From Rhizobium altiplani (GTDB lineage: Bacteria; Pseudomonadota; Alphaproteobacteria; Rhizobiales; Rhizobiaceae): a DNA stretch of 64,000 nt. The position numbers were made by a program, and so were the translations under genes. Each line of letters begins with the position of its first letter. The stretch's first letter is position 1. The notes below the pieces were generated by a model that was not told the DNA's origin, ran no database searches, and saw nothing but the letters and a program-made list of their open reading frames with translations. The stretch lies in NCBI RefSeq assembly GCF_001542405.1, contig NZ_LNCD01000120.1, positions 82,485 through 146,484 of the forward strand, given 5' to 3'. Below are positions 23,135-31,254 of the stretch, in pieces.

Positions 23135-25866
23135 GAGCGGATGACACCTCGGCTTTGGGTACGGATCCGGTGTCGTGGCATGCGATGCCGGCGGAACAGG
23201 TGGAAAGCCAGCTTCGCACGGACCCCGGGCGCGGCCTCGATGCCGCCGAGGCCGCCGAGAGGCTGGGGGCTTATGGGCCGAACCGCCTGCCGCAGGGCAG
23301 GAAGAAGGGGCCGCTGATGCGGTTTCTCGCCCAGTTCAACAATATTCTCATCTATGTCCTCCTCGCGGCCGGCTTCATCAAACTGATGCTTAACCTGTGG
23401 CTCGACGCCTCGATCATCTTTGCCGTCGTAATTCTGAATTCGCTCTTGGGCTTCCTGCAGGAGGGACGGGCGGAAAAAGCGCTCGACGCAATCCGCGACA
23501 TGCTGTCGGCGGAGGCGCGCGTTCTGCGTGGCGGAGCGACGCGCCTCATCTCGGCTACAGAACTTGTTCCAGGCGACATCGTCCTCCTGGAATCGGGCGA
23601 CAAGATCCCGGCGGACATGCGCCTCATCGATACCAAGAACCTGCGCACGGAGGAGGCAGCCCTCACGGGCGAATCTGTCCCGGCAGAAAAGACCACGGCC
23701 CTGGTACCCGACAGGGCCACCGTCGGCGACCGGGGAAACATGGCGTTTTCCGGGACCATGGTGGTTTCGGGCCGGGCGACCGGCATCGTTATCGCGACCG
23801 GCAGCCAGACGGAACTCGGCCGCATCAACCAGATGCTCGCGGACGTCAGTGCTCTCGAGACGCCGCTGCTGCGCCAGATCAAGAAATTCGGCTACGTCAT
23901 CACGGCGGCCATCGGCATCATCAGCGTGTTGCTCTTCTCCTGGGGCCACTGGCTCGGACATATGTCCTTTGTCGAGCTATTCCAGGCGATTGTCGGCATC
24001 GCGGTGTCGATGATCCCTGAAGGTCTGCCCGCGCTGATCACGATAACGCTCGCCATCGGCGTGCAGCGCATGGCCCAGCGCAACGCGATCATCCGCCGTC
24101 TGCCGGCGGTCGAAACGCTGGGGTCCGTCTCGCGCATCTGCTCGGACAAGACCGGAACGCTGACCCTGATGGAAATGATGGTGGCCTCCGTCGTGACGGC
24201 GGATGCGGCCTATGAGGTCAGCGGCGACGGCTATGCGCCCGAAGGCGAGATCAAGACCGGCGGCAAGCCTGTCGGTGCTTTGCCGGACGTGCTCAGGCTG
24301 ATGGGCCGCGTCTCCGTGCTGTGCAACGATGCCGAACTCTTCGATGAGGTTGGAAAGTGGAAAGTGGAGGGAGACCCGACCGAGGGCGCGCTCTATCCCT
24401 TCGCCACAAAGGTTGGCATCGAGCGTGCCGCGGAGGCGGCAGCCGCGCCCCGTATCGATGCGATCCCCTTCGAGTCGGAGCACAAATTCATGGCAACCCT
24501 CAATCGTTCGGCCGACGGCGAAATGCTGCTGGTCAAGGGCGCCCCTGAGGTGATCCTCGATCATTGCGACCGGCAGCAGGCCGCGACCGGTCCGGAGCCG
24601 CTCGATCGTGACTGGTTTGTTCGGGAAGGTGACCGGCTGGCTGCGCAGGGGGAGCGCGTCTTGGGCCTGGCATGGCTGCCGAACCCGGATCTCCGCGCCG
24701 GCAGCCTCGGGCCGGCGGATCTGCCGAAGACCCTGGTGTTACTTGGCTTCGTGGGCCTCATGGATCCACCCCGCAAGGAGGCGATCGATGCCGTGCAGGA
24801 ATGCCATGGCGGCGGCATCCGCGTGACGATGATCACGGGCGACCACAAGATCACCGCGGCGGCAATCGCGAAGATGCTCGGCATCGGCGACGGGAAGACG
24901 GCCGTGGCGGGCACTGAGATCGAGGCGATGAACGATGCGGCGCTGCAGGAATGCGTGCGCGACGTCGATGTCTTCGCCCGCGCCAGCCCCGAGCACAAGC
25001 TCAGGCTCGTGAAGGCAATCCAAGCCAATCGTCAGATCGTCGCCATGACCGGAGACGGCGTCAACGATGCGCCGGCGCTGAAGAAGGCCGATATTGGAGT
25101 GGCGATGGGCATCAAGGGCACGGAGGTGACGAAAGAGGCCGCGGAGATGATCCTCGCCGACGACAATTTCGCCTCGATCTCGGCGGCCGTAAAGGAAGGC
25201 CGCACGGTCTACAACAACATCGAGAAGGCGATGCTCTTCCTGCTGCCCACCAATATCGCCCAGGGCGCGGTGATCGCGATCGCAATCCTGTTCGCCTTCA
25301 CGCTGCCGATCACGGCGCCACAGGTGCTGTGGGTGAACATGGTCACGTCGGTCGCGCTCGGTCTTGTCATTTCGTTCGAGCCCCATGAGGCGGACGTGAT
25401 GACGCGCCCTCCCCGCTCGATCGACCGGCCGATCGTCTCCGGTTTCGGGATCTGGCGCATTCTCTTCGTGGGCGCGGCGCTTGTCCTTTATACGCTGGTG
25501 GTCTTCTTCTGGATGAAGGGGCAAGGCGCTTCGGACCAGATGGCGCGCACGGCTGCCGTCAACGCGATCACGCTCGGGCAGCTCTACTACCTTTTCAACA
25601 GCCGTTACCTGCTCGATTCGTCTTTGTCCGTGCGTGCCCATCTGGGCAATCCCTATCTTTGGTACGGCATAGCCGCGGTCGTGGTGCTGCAGATCCTCTT
25701 CACTTATGCACCGCCGCTCCACGCCGTGTTCGACACCGAGGCCTTGCCCCCTTCAGTCTGGCTCTGGCTCATCTTGGGCGGGCTCGCCTTCTTCCTCGTC
25801 GTGGAGATCGAAAAACTCGTCATTCGCTCTACGCCCGCGTTGAAAGACGCAGCGACCCGTCGGTAA
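23131..25866 (+). CDS. type II P-type cation-transporting ATPase
   Basis: A 911-residue inner-membrane pump. In order: N-terminal cation-ATPase domain (GLDAAEAAERLGAYGPNRLP), first membrane pair, actuator loop LRTEEAALTGESVPAEKT, ion-site helix VSMIPEGLPALITITLAIGVQRMA, phosphorylation site D339 in CSDKTGTLT, nucleotide-binding domain with KGAPEVIL, hinge MTGDGVNDAPALKKADIGVAMG, and a C-terminal six-helix bundle. The PEGLP signature is typical of SERCA/PMCA-like Ca2+, Na+ or H+ pumps and argues against heavy-metal (CPC) or KdpB types. The ion cannot be fixed by reading. Translationally coupled to the PPK2 gene. Confidence 0.93.
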   Translation: MRADDTSALGTDPVSWHAMPAEQVESQLRTDPGRGLDAAEAAERLGAYGPNRLPQGRKKGPLMRFLAQFNNILIYVLLAAGFIKLMLNLWLDASIIFAVVILNSLLGFLQEGRAEKALDAIRDMLSAEARVLRGGATRLISATELVPGDIVLLESGDKIPADMRLIDTKNLRTEEAALTGESVPAEKTTALVPDRATVGDRGNMAFSGTMVVSGRATGIVIATGSQTELGRINQMLADVSALETPLLRQIKKFGYVITAAIGIISVLLFSWGHWLGHMSFVELFQAIVGIAVSMIPEGLPALITITLAIGVQRMAQRNAIIRRLPAVETLGSVSRICSDKTGTLTLMEMMVASVVTADAAYEVSGDGYAPEGEIKTGGKPVGALPDVLRLMGRVSVLCNDAELFDEVGKWKVEGDPTEGALYPFATKVGIERAAEAAAAPRIDAIPFESEHKFMATLNRSADGEMLLVKGAPEVILDHCDRQQAATGPEPLDRDWFVREGDRLAAQGERVLGLAWLPNPDLRAGSLGPADLPKTLVLLGFVGLMDPPRKEAIDAVQECHGGGIRVTMITGDHKITAAAIAKMLGIGDGKTAVAGTEIEAMNDAALQECVRDVDVFARASPEHKLRLVKAIQANRQIVAMTGDGVNDAPALKKADIGVAMGIKGTEVTKEAAEMILADDNFASISAAVKEGRTVYNNIEKAMLFLLPTNIAQGAVIAIAILFAFTLPITAPQVLWVNMVTSVALGLVISFEPHEADVMTRPPRSIDRPIVSGFGIWRILFVGAALVLYTLVVFFWMKGQGASDQMARTAAVNAITLGQLYYLFNSRYLLDSSLSVRAHLGNPYLWYGIAAVVVLQILFTYAPPLHAVFDTEALPPSVWLWLILGGLAFFLVVEIEKLVIRSTPALKDAATRR

Positions 25867-25909
25867 CGCGCACAAGAAGTTGGGTTGCATGGCGGCGCGG
25901 TCGCCGCAG

Positions 25910-25937
25910 TCGCCGGGCGAACGGATTTGCCCGGCGA
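25910..25937. terminator. hairpin between convergent genes
   Basis: TCGCCGGGC (25910-25918) and GCCCGGCGA (25929-25937) pair perfectly over a 10-base loop, between the convergent ATPase and AhpD-like genes. No T-tract on either side, so Rho assistance or mRNA end protection is likelier than classical termination. Confidence 0.45.
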
Positions 25938-25946
25938 ACGATTGGG

Positions 25947-26402
25947 TTAGGCGGCGCGCTTGCGATCCGCTGGATGCTGCAGCCGAAAGCCGATTGCCAG
26001 GCGGTTCCAGGCATTGATCATTGCGATGCCGATCGAGAGCGCCACGAGTTCATCCTTCGAGAAGGCGTTTTGCGCGACCTCATAGTCCGAATCCGGCGCA
26101 TGGCCTTCAGCGACATTGGTCAGCGCCTCGGCCCATGTCAGTGCCGCCCGTTCGCGATCCGTATAGAGCTCCAATTCATGCCAGGCGTTCAACATGAGCA
26201 TCCGCTCTTCTGTCTCGCCGAGCTTCAACGCGTCCTGGCGATGCATGTGCAGGCAATTGGCGCATCCGTTTATCTGGGACACGCGCACCTTGACGAGCTC
26301 CATCAGCTTGGGATCGAAGCTCTTGGCAATCCAGGCCTCCACGGCAACGAGGCCTTCGATGCCTCCGTTCTTCCTGGCCAGTATGTTCAAACGCTTGGTC
26401 AT
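25947..26402 (-). CDS. carboxymuconolactone decarboxylase/AhpD-like protein
   Basis: A 151-residue alkylhydroperoxidase (AhpD)-core protein. It carries the active motif C47-xx-C50-xxx-H54 in GCANCLHMH and the helix pair ALTWAEALTNVAEGH. Family members reduce peroxides or serve as thiol carriers in the cytoplasm. Two ATGs in tandem follow GGAGAG; the second (26402) has the better spacing. The frame continues upstream to 26558 without support. Divergent from the NmrA-like gene; a DNA-damage or oxidative-stress role is only inferred. Confidence 0.85.
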   Translation of the reverse strand: MTKRLNILARKNGGIEGLVAVEAWIAKSFDPKLMELVKVRVSQINGCANCLHMHRQDALKLGETEERMLMLNAWHELELYTDRERAALTWAEALTNVAEGHAPDSDYEVAQNAFSKDELVALSIGIAMINAWNRLAIGFRLQHPADRKRAA

Positions 26403-26744
26403 CATGCTCTCCGTGACATGAGTGATCGGGACGTTGCGCCCGGACAGGAAGTATCCCCGACATCGTGGATCATCCATCTGGCCGGTCGATGCGCCCGGCC
26501 TAATGCGGAATTCAGCAGACGCCCGCCGATCGATCAGGCCTTCCACCGTTCGGGACACCCCTTCCTATACTTCGGCAGGAGATGAGCGCGTCCCCGGTAG
26601 AATGGTTCAAGACGGGGATCCAACGCATTGTCCCGCCATCGGAGCCGCATCCGGGCGTGGCTTTCGCTGATCCCACACACGGAATGCTGACACTGGCGGG
26701 TTTCAATCAAGATCCGGGCACATGACCCAAGAAGGAGACTAGGC
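26403..26744. other. intergenic region between divergent genes
   Basis: Holds the promoters of the AhpD-like and NmrA-like genes. Frames present here are short and lack ribosome sites. I see no strong palindrome or RNA structure. Confidence 0.4.
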
Positions 26745-27500
26745 ATGAAAATCGTTGTCATTGGCGGCACCGGACTGATCGGCTCGAAGACCGTCGAACG
26801 GCTGCGGAAAAAGGGCCACGACGTCCTCGCAGCATCCCCAAATACGGGTGTCGACACTCTCACCGGCAAGGGCCTGGACGACGCGCTGGCCGGCGCGAAG
26901 GTGGTGATCGACCTCGCCAATTCGCCGTCGTTCGAGGACAAGGCGGTGATGGAATTCTTCCAGGCCGCGTGACGTAACCTCCTCAAGGCAGCCGCCGTGG
27001 CAGGCGTCGAACATCAAATCGCCCTTTCCATTGTCGGCGTGGAGCGGCTCGAGGGCAGCGGCTACATGCGCGCCAAGATGGCCCAGGAAGCGCTGATCCG
27101 TGCTTCTGGCATTCCCTACACGATCGTGCATTCGACGCAGTTCCTGGAATTCATTCCGGGCATCGTCCAGTCAGGCACGGTCGACCAGACGGTGCATCTG
27201 TCCTCCGCCTGTGTGCAGCCGATCTCGTCGGAGGATGTCGCCGACGCCATGGCCGACGTGGCCCTCGGCAAACCCCTGAATGGCATCATCGAGATTGCCG
27301 GTCCGGAGAAATTTCGCCTCAACGAAATCGCGGCGCAGTTCCTGAAGTCGACCGGCGATTCCCGCCAGGTCGTCGCCGATCCGCATGCGCCTTATTTCGG
27401 CACCGAGCTCGCCGAGGGCTCGCTCGTGCCGATCGGCGACGCCCGGCTTGGCCGCGTCAGCTTCCAGGACTGGCTCAGCCACTACCAGCCGAGAACGTAA
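26745..27500 (+). pseudogene. NmrA-type NAD(P)-binding oxidoreductase, interrupted by an in-frame stop
   Basis: Residues 1-75 start MKIVVIGGTGLIGSK, the Rossmann GxxGxxG of extended SDR/NmrA proteins. TGA at 26970-26972 then stops the frame, but the same frame continues at once with RNLLKAAAVAGVEHQIALSIVGV and the substrate segment GYMRAKMAQEALIRASGIPYTIVHSTQF to a stop at 27500. Homologues read through here with RNLL directly after a short polar stretch, so the TGA looks like a recent nonsense change in a 251-residue gene. The start is good (GGAGAC). Either inactivated, or two fragments of which the second has only a GTG restart (26997). Confidence 0.8.
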
Positions 27501-27576
27501 CCCCTTCGGAGGGGCGCGGCGCATCCGGCAAGACCTAGACTGCCCCTTCCATGCACAATCACGACAGGAGAACGAC

Positions 27577-27993
27577 ATGTTCCGGACCTTTATGGCGGCA
27601 ACCGCATTGACGGCCGTCCTCGGCGGCGCCGCCGTCGCGCATGACACTTCCGCCGGTGACGCGAAAGTCACCATCGTTTACGACCAGAAGCTTCCCAACG
27701 TGCCCGGCAAGAGCATGAAGGGCGTGCTGGTCGAGTATGCGCCGGGCGGCACCTCGCCTGCCCACACGCATCCGAACTCAGCCTTCATCTATGCAACGGT
27801 CCTCGAAGGCGCAATCAGCAGTCAGGTCAATAGCGGCCCGGTCACGACCTACCATGCCGGCGAAAGCTTCTCGGAGTTTCCGGGCGATCACCACGCCGTT
27901 AGCGAGAATGCAAGCAAGACAGAACCCGCACGCCTGCTTGCGGTCTTCGTCGTCGATACCGACGAGAAGAACATAACGATCGACGACAAGTGA
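27577..27993 (+). CDS. exported cupin-domain protein
   Basis: A 138-residue protein. A signal peptide (MFRTFMAATALTAVLGGAAVA) is followed by a single conserved beta-barrel cupin: GGTSPAHTHPNSAFIYATVLEGAI is cupin motif 1 with its two histidines and glutamate-like position, and FPGDHHAVSENAS is motif 2. It would bind a metal in the periplasm; the family includes small-molecule sensors, isomerases and dioxygenases, and the reaction is unknown. CAGGAGAA precedes the ATG. Near the NmrA, hydrolase and SDR genes, suggesting an oxidative-stress or detoxification cluster. Confidence 0.8.
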   Translation: MFRTFMAATALTAVLGGAAVAHDTSAGDAKVTIVYDQKLPNVPGKSMKGVLVEYAPGGTSPAHTHPNSAFIYATVLEGAISSQVNSGPVTTYHAGESFSEFPGDHHAVSENASKTEPARLLAVFVVDTDEKNITIDDK

Positions 27994-28084
27994 GACAAAC
28001 CTGTGCGATGTCCGGCCAATGCCTGACATCGCAGCCCTCACCCGCCGATATTTCGAGAGACTCACATCAACAAGGCTTGGGCCC

Positions 28085-28735
28085 ATGAGCGCGACAGCAA
28101 TGCGAACACTTGCCGGAATTTCGGTCCCCCAGACGCCGATCGTCGATCGCGCGCTTGAGCATGCGCGAAAGGCATGCGAGCCCTATCTCTTCAACCACGT
28201 TGTCCGCTCCTGGCTGTTTGCCGAGCGGATCGGGCAGCTTCATGCCATCGAGCACGACGCGGAAGTCTTGGCCGTCGGCACGCTGCTGCATGACATAACG
28301 CTGAACGAGAGATTTGCGGGACCACGGCGGTTTGAGGTGGAGGCCGCGGATCTGGCGCGCGGATTTGCGACGGAAGCGGGGCTCGACAAGTATCGCGCCC
28401 AACAGATCTGGGATTGCGTCGCGCTCAACTCGACGCCGTCGATCGGCCTCTACAAGGAAGCCGAGGTCGCACTCTGCACAGCCGGCGTCTGCCTCGACGT
28501 CGTCGGCCTGCACTACAGTTCCATTCCCTCGGCTGAGATGAAGGCGATCGCCGCCGAATTTCCGCGGCTTGGGATGAAGCGGCAGATGACCCTGTGCTTT
28601 TGCCACATCGCCGCGACACAGCCGGAAACGACGTACGACAACTTCGTACGGGATTTCGGAGAGCGCCTGGTTCCTGGCTACAAAGTGCCGACCTCCTCAG
28701 TCGATCTGGTGGCAAATGCGCCCTTCGATGAATGA
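28085..28735 (+). CDS. HD-domain phosphohydrolase-like protein
   Basis: A 216-residue cytoplasmic protein of the HD superfamily. The metal motif H...HD is in NHVVRSWLFAERIG and VGTLLHDITLNERF, and further conserved-looking helices follow (WDCVALNSTPSIG). It resembles cyanamide hydratase/HDIG-type small hydrolases rather than (p)ppGpp synthetases. I choose ATG 28085 (MSATAMRTLAGISVPQTPI); the frame is open to 28019 without a clear ribosome site. Substrate unknown. Confidence 0.75.
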   Translation: MSATAMRTLAGISVPQTPIVDRALEHARKACEPYLFNHVVRSWLFAERIGQLHAIEHDAEVLAVGTLLHDITLNERFAGPRRFEVEAADLARGFATEAGLDKYRAQQIWDCVALNSTPSIGLYKEAEVALCTAGVCLDVVGLHYSSIPSAEMKAIAAEFPRLGMKRQMTLCFCHIAATQPETTYDNFVRDFGERLVPGYKVPTSSVDLVANAPFDE

Positions 28736-29033
28736 TCGCCATGTTCGATGCGACGGACGTGCACTTCGAACAGGAGGATCTGCAAAGGCCTGCACTCACC
28801 ACTACATCGCAGGGCCCCTATCGGTAACCCACACCGCACATAGACCAGCAAGAAAACGGGCGCTTCATCAGCGCGTGTTTTGCGTCGTGAACGCCTCGGT
28901 GCGAGCAACCGCCCTAATCGTTCGATGCGGTCACCTAGACTTTCGCACAGTCCTCAGATGCTTCCGCCCAATGGTTTTCCAGGCCGCCGGTCGCCATCCT
29001 CCGTCGCATGTCAATCACCGCGAAGGATAGAAA
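28736..29033. other. intergenic region
   Basis: About 300 bases between the HD protein and the chloroperoxidase-like gene. No ORF, repeat or hairpin that I can support; presumably the promoter of the downstream gene. Confidence 0.4.
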
Positions 29034-30014
29034 ATGCGCGATATTTCAAACCCATTGACTGTCAGTGTCTCACGCCGCGACGCTCTGCTCGGCAGCCTCA
29101 CCGCCGGGATCGCCATGGGCTTGCCCGCGGTTGCCGCTGCCAAGACGCCAAAGCAGCCTCTCCCCGCCACCATCAATCACGGAAAGCAAGCCATGAGCAC
29201 GATCACCACGAAGGACGGCACGGAAATCTACTACAAGGATTGGGGCACCGGTCCGGTCGTCACCTTCTCGCATGGCTGGCCGTTGAACTCCGACGCCTGG
29301 GACGGCCAGATGCTCTTTCTCGCCCAGCACGGCTTCCGCGTCGTGGCGCACGATCGCCGCGGCCACGGACGATCCAGCCAGCCGACATCCGGAAACGACA
29401 TGAACGGATACGCCGACGATCTGGCCGCAGTGATCGAGGCGCTTGATCTCAAGGACGTGACGCTGGTCGGCCACTCCACCGGCGGCGGCGAAGTCGCCCG
29501 CTATATCGGCCGGCATGGCACGAAGCGTGTCGCCAAGGCTGTGCTCATCGCCGCCGTGCCGCCGGTCATGGTGAAATCCGAGGCCAATCCGGAAGGCCTG
29601 CCGATCGAAGCGTTCGACGCGATCCGCGCCGGCCTCGTCAAGGATCGCTCGCAATTCTACCGCGACCTTGCCCCGCAATTTTATGGCGCCAACCGACCGG
29701 GCTCAAACGTCTCCCAGGGCACACTCGACCAGTTCTGGCTCTGGAGCATGCAGGCCGGCCTGCTGAACGCCTATGAATGCGTCAAGGCATTCTCGGAAAC
29801 CGACTTCACCGAAGACCTGAAGAAGTTCGACGTGCCGACGCTCGTCCTGCACGGGGAGGATGACCAGATCGTTCCGGTCAAGGATTCCGCCGTCAAGTCC
29901 GCCCGGCTGATCAAGGGCGCCAAGGACATCTACTATCCCGGCGCGCCGCACGGCATCACCGCCACACATCAGGACCAGGTCAACGCCGACCTGCTCGCCT
30001 TCCTCAAGGCCTGA
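29034..30014 (+). CDS. Tat-exported alpha/beta hydrolase (non-haem chloroperoxidase-like)
   Basis: A 326-residue protein. Residues 1-35 are a twin-arginine signal: S13-RRDALLG, then a hydrophobic stretch and AAAKTPK. The rest is an alpha/beta hydrolase of the cofactor-free haloperoxidase type: HGWPLNSDAW oxyanion region, nucleophile S148 in GHSTGG, acid near D276 in HGEDDQIVP, and H306 in GAPHGI. An internal ATG at 29193 (MSTITTKDGTEIYYKDWG) is where cytoplasmic homologues normally start, so export appears added to a standard enzyme. GGATAG precedes the first ATG. Role: oxidative or ester hydrolysis, unproven. Confidence 0.87.
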   Translation: MRDISNPLTVSVSRRDALLGSLTAGIAMGLPAVAAAKTPKQPLPATINHGKQAMSTITTKDGTEIYYKDWGTGPVVTFSHGWPLNSDAWDGQMLFLAQHGFRVVAHDRRGHGRSSQPTSGNDMNGYADDLAAVIEALDLKDVTLVGHSTGGGEVARYIGRHGTKRVAKAVLIAAVPPVMVKSEANPEGLPIEAFDAIRAGLVKDRSQFYRDLAPQFYGANRPGSNVSQGTLDQFWLWSMQAGLLNAYECVKAFSETDFTEDLKKFDVPTLVLHGEDDQIVPVKDSAVKSARLIKGAKDIYYPGAPHGITATHQDQVNADLLAFLKA

Positions 30015-30103
30015 CGCTCGTAACTTGGACGATCGGTGGCGCGGCAAGGCCGCGCCGTTTCCATTCAAGCCCTTTCCATCATCGCCCTTTAAGGAAATCC
30101 AAC

Positions 30104-30964
30104 ATGTCGAAGACCTGGCTCATAACCGGCAGCGTCAGCGGGATCGGCCTGAGCACGGCCGAACTCGTGCTCGCGCGCGGCGAAAACCTCGTCGCGACGG
30201 CCCGAAACGTCGACCGCCTTCTCAACCTTGTGCGCCGCTACGGCAAGCAGGTGGAACTCATCGAACTCGATGTGACGGATGCGCCAGCAGCACGCGGAGC
30301 AGTCGACACCGCGATGGAACGGTTCGGTCGCCTCGACGTGCTGCTGAACAATGCCGGTTACGCGCATCTCAGTCCCTTCGAACAGGTCTCGGAAGATGAT
30401 TTCAAGGCGGAGATCGACACCAATTTCTACGGTGTGGTCAATCTGACGCGCGCGGCGCTCCCCGTGATGCGCCGGCAAAAATCAGGGCATATCATCAATA
30501 TTTCGTCCAGCTCGGCGCGCTTCGGCAGTCCCGGATCGACCGCCTATACTGCCGCCAAATGGGCGGTGAGCGGTTTCACCGCTTCGCTCGCCAAGGAGGT
30601 CAAGCCGTTCGGCGTCAAGGCCATCGCCATCGAACCTGGCAGCATCCGCACGAACTGGACGCGGGTTGCCCGTGGCCACGTCCCGCCGCTGCTGCGGGAA
30701 TACGAACCGACCATCGGCGCGATCATGAGGATGACCGAGGGCTATGCCGGCACCGAGCCCGGCGACCCCGACAAGGTGGCCGTCGTCATCTTCGATCTTT
30801 CGCGCCAGGATGATCTGCCTGAACAACTCGTCCTCGGAAGCGATGCCCTGGGACGGATTGCCCAAAGCGATGCGGTTCGATCCGCAGCCGCTCTCTATTG
30901 GGACAAGATCAGCCGGTCGACGGACTTCGACGAGCCGACCACTCCCCTCCCACTTCTGGACTGA
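30104..30964 (+). CDS. short-chain dehydrogenase/reductase
   Basis: A 286-residue classical SDR. TGSVSGIG at 8-15 is the NADP site, NNAG at 82-85, and the catalytic Y148-xxx-K152 is in AYTAAK with serines at 134-137. The C-terminal extension after residue 200 is of the length typical for oxidoreductases acting on hydrophobic ketones. It follows the chloroperoxidase-like gene at 89 bases and ends before the large kinase. Substrate unknown. Confidence 0.88.
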   Translation: MSKTWLITGSVSGIGLSTAELVLARGENLVATARNVDRLLNLVRRYGKQVELIELDVTDAPAARGAVDTAMERFGRLDVLLNNAGYAHLSPFEQVSEDDFKAEIDTNFYGVVNLTRAALPVMRRQKSGHIINISSSSARFGSPGSTAYTAAKWAVSGFTASLAKEVKPFGVKAIAIEPGSIRTNWTRVARGHVPPLLREYEPTIGAIMRMTEGYAGTEPGDPDKVAVVIFDLSRQDDLPEQLVLGSDALGRIAQSDAVRSAAALYWDKISRSTDFDEPTTPLPLLD

Positions 30965-31254
30965 GACAGGAACCGTTACAGGGTTTTCGATGCGGCATTT
31001 CCTTCCCGCATAGGATTTGCCTGGGGGGCTCGGCTGGCACATCTTGCTGCCGGCCCTCAGGTCGGGCGCATTCCTCTGGGCCTGGTTTCCTTCGGCTCCG
31101 CGGCAGCATCGCCACCAACATATGGATTTCCATAAGTTGCGGCGGTGCAGTGGCGCGATTAGGGTGCGGCATAGCTTCGCCAGCACCGGGATTGACAACA
31201 AGTTCAATACAAAAGGCTGACGATCCCGGACTATTGTACCTTGCAGGAGCCCCA
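30965..31254. other. intergenic region before the PAS kinase
   Basis: A frame in the kinase phase runs through this stretch but lacks a ribosome site until 31255, and its residues are not domain-like. I see no operator or RNA; it should contain the kinase promoter. Confidence 0.4.

Noticed and set aside
30898..31254. 119-codon N-terminal extension of the PAS kinase
   Set aside because: Overlaps the SDR end, has no ribosome site or domain, whereas AGGAG precedes the ATG at 31255.
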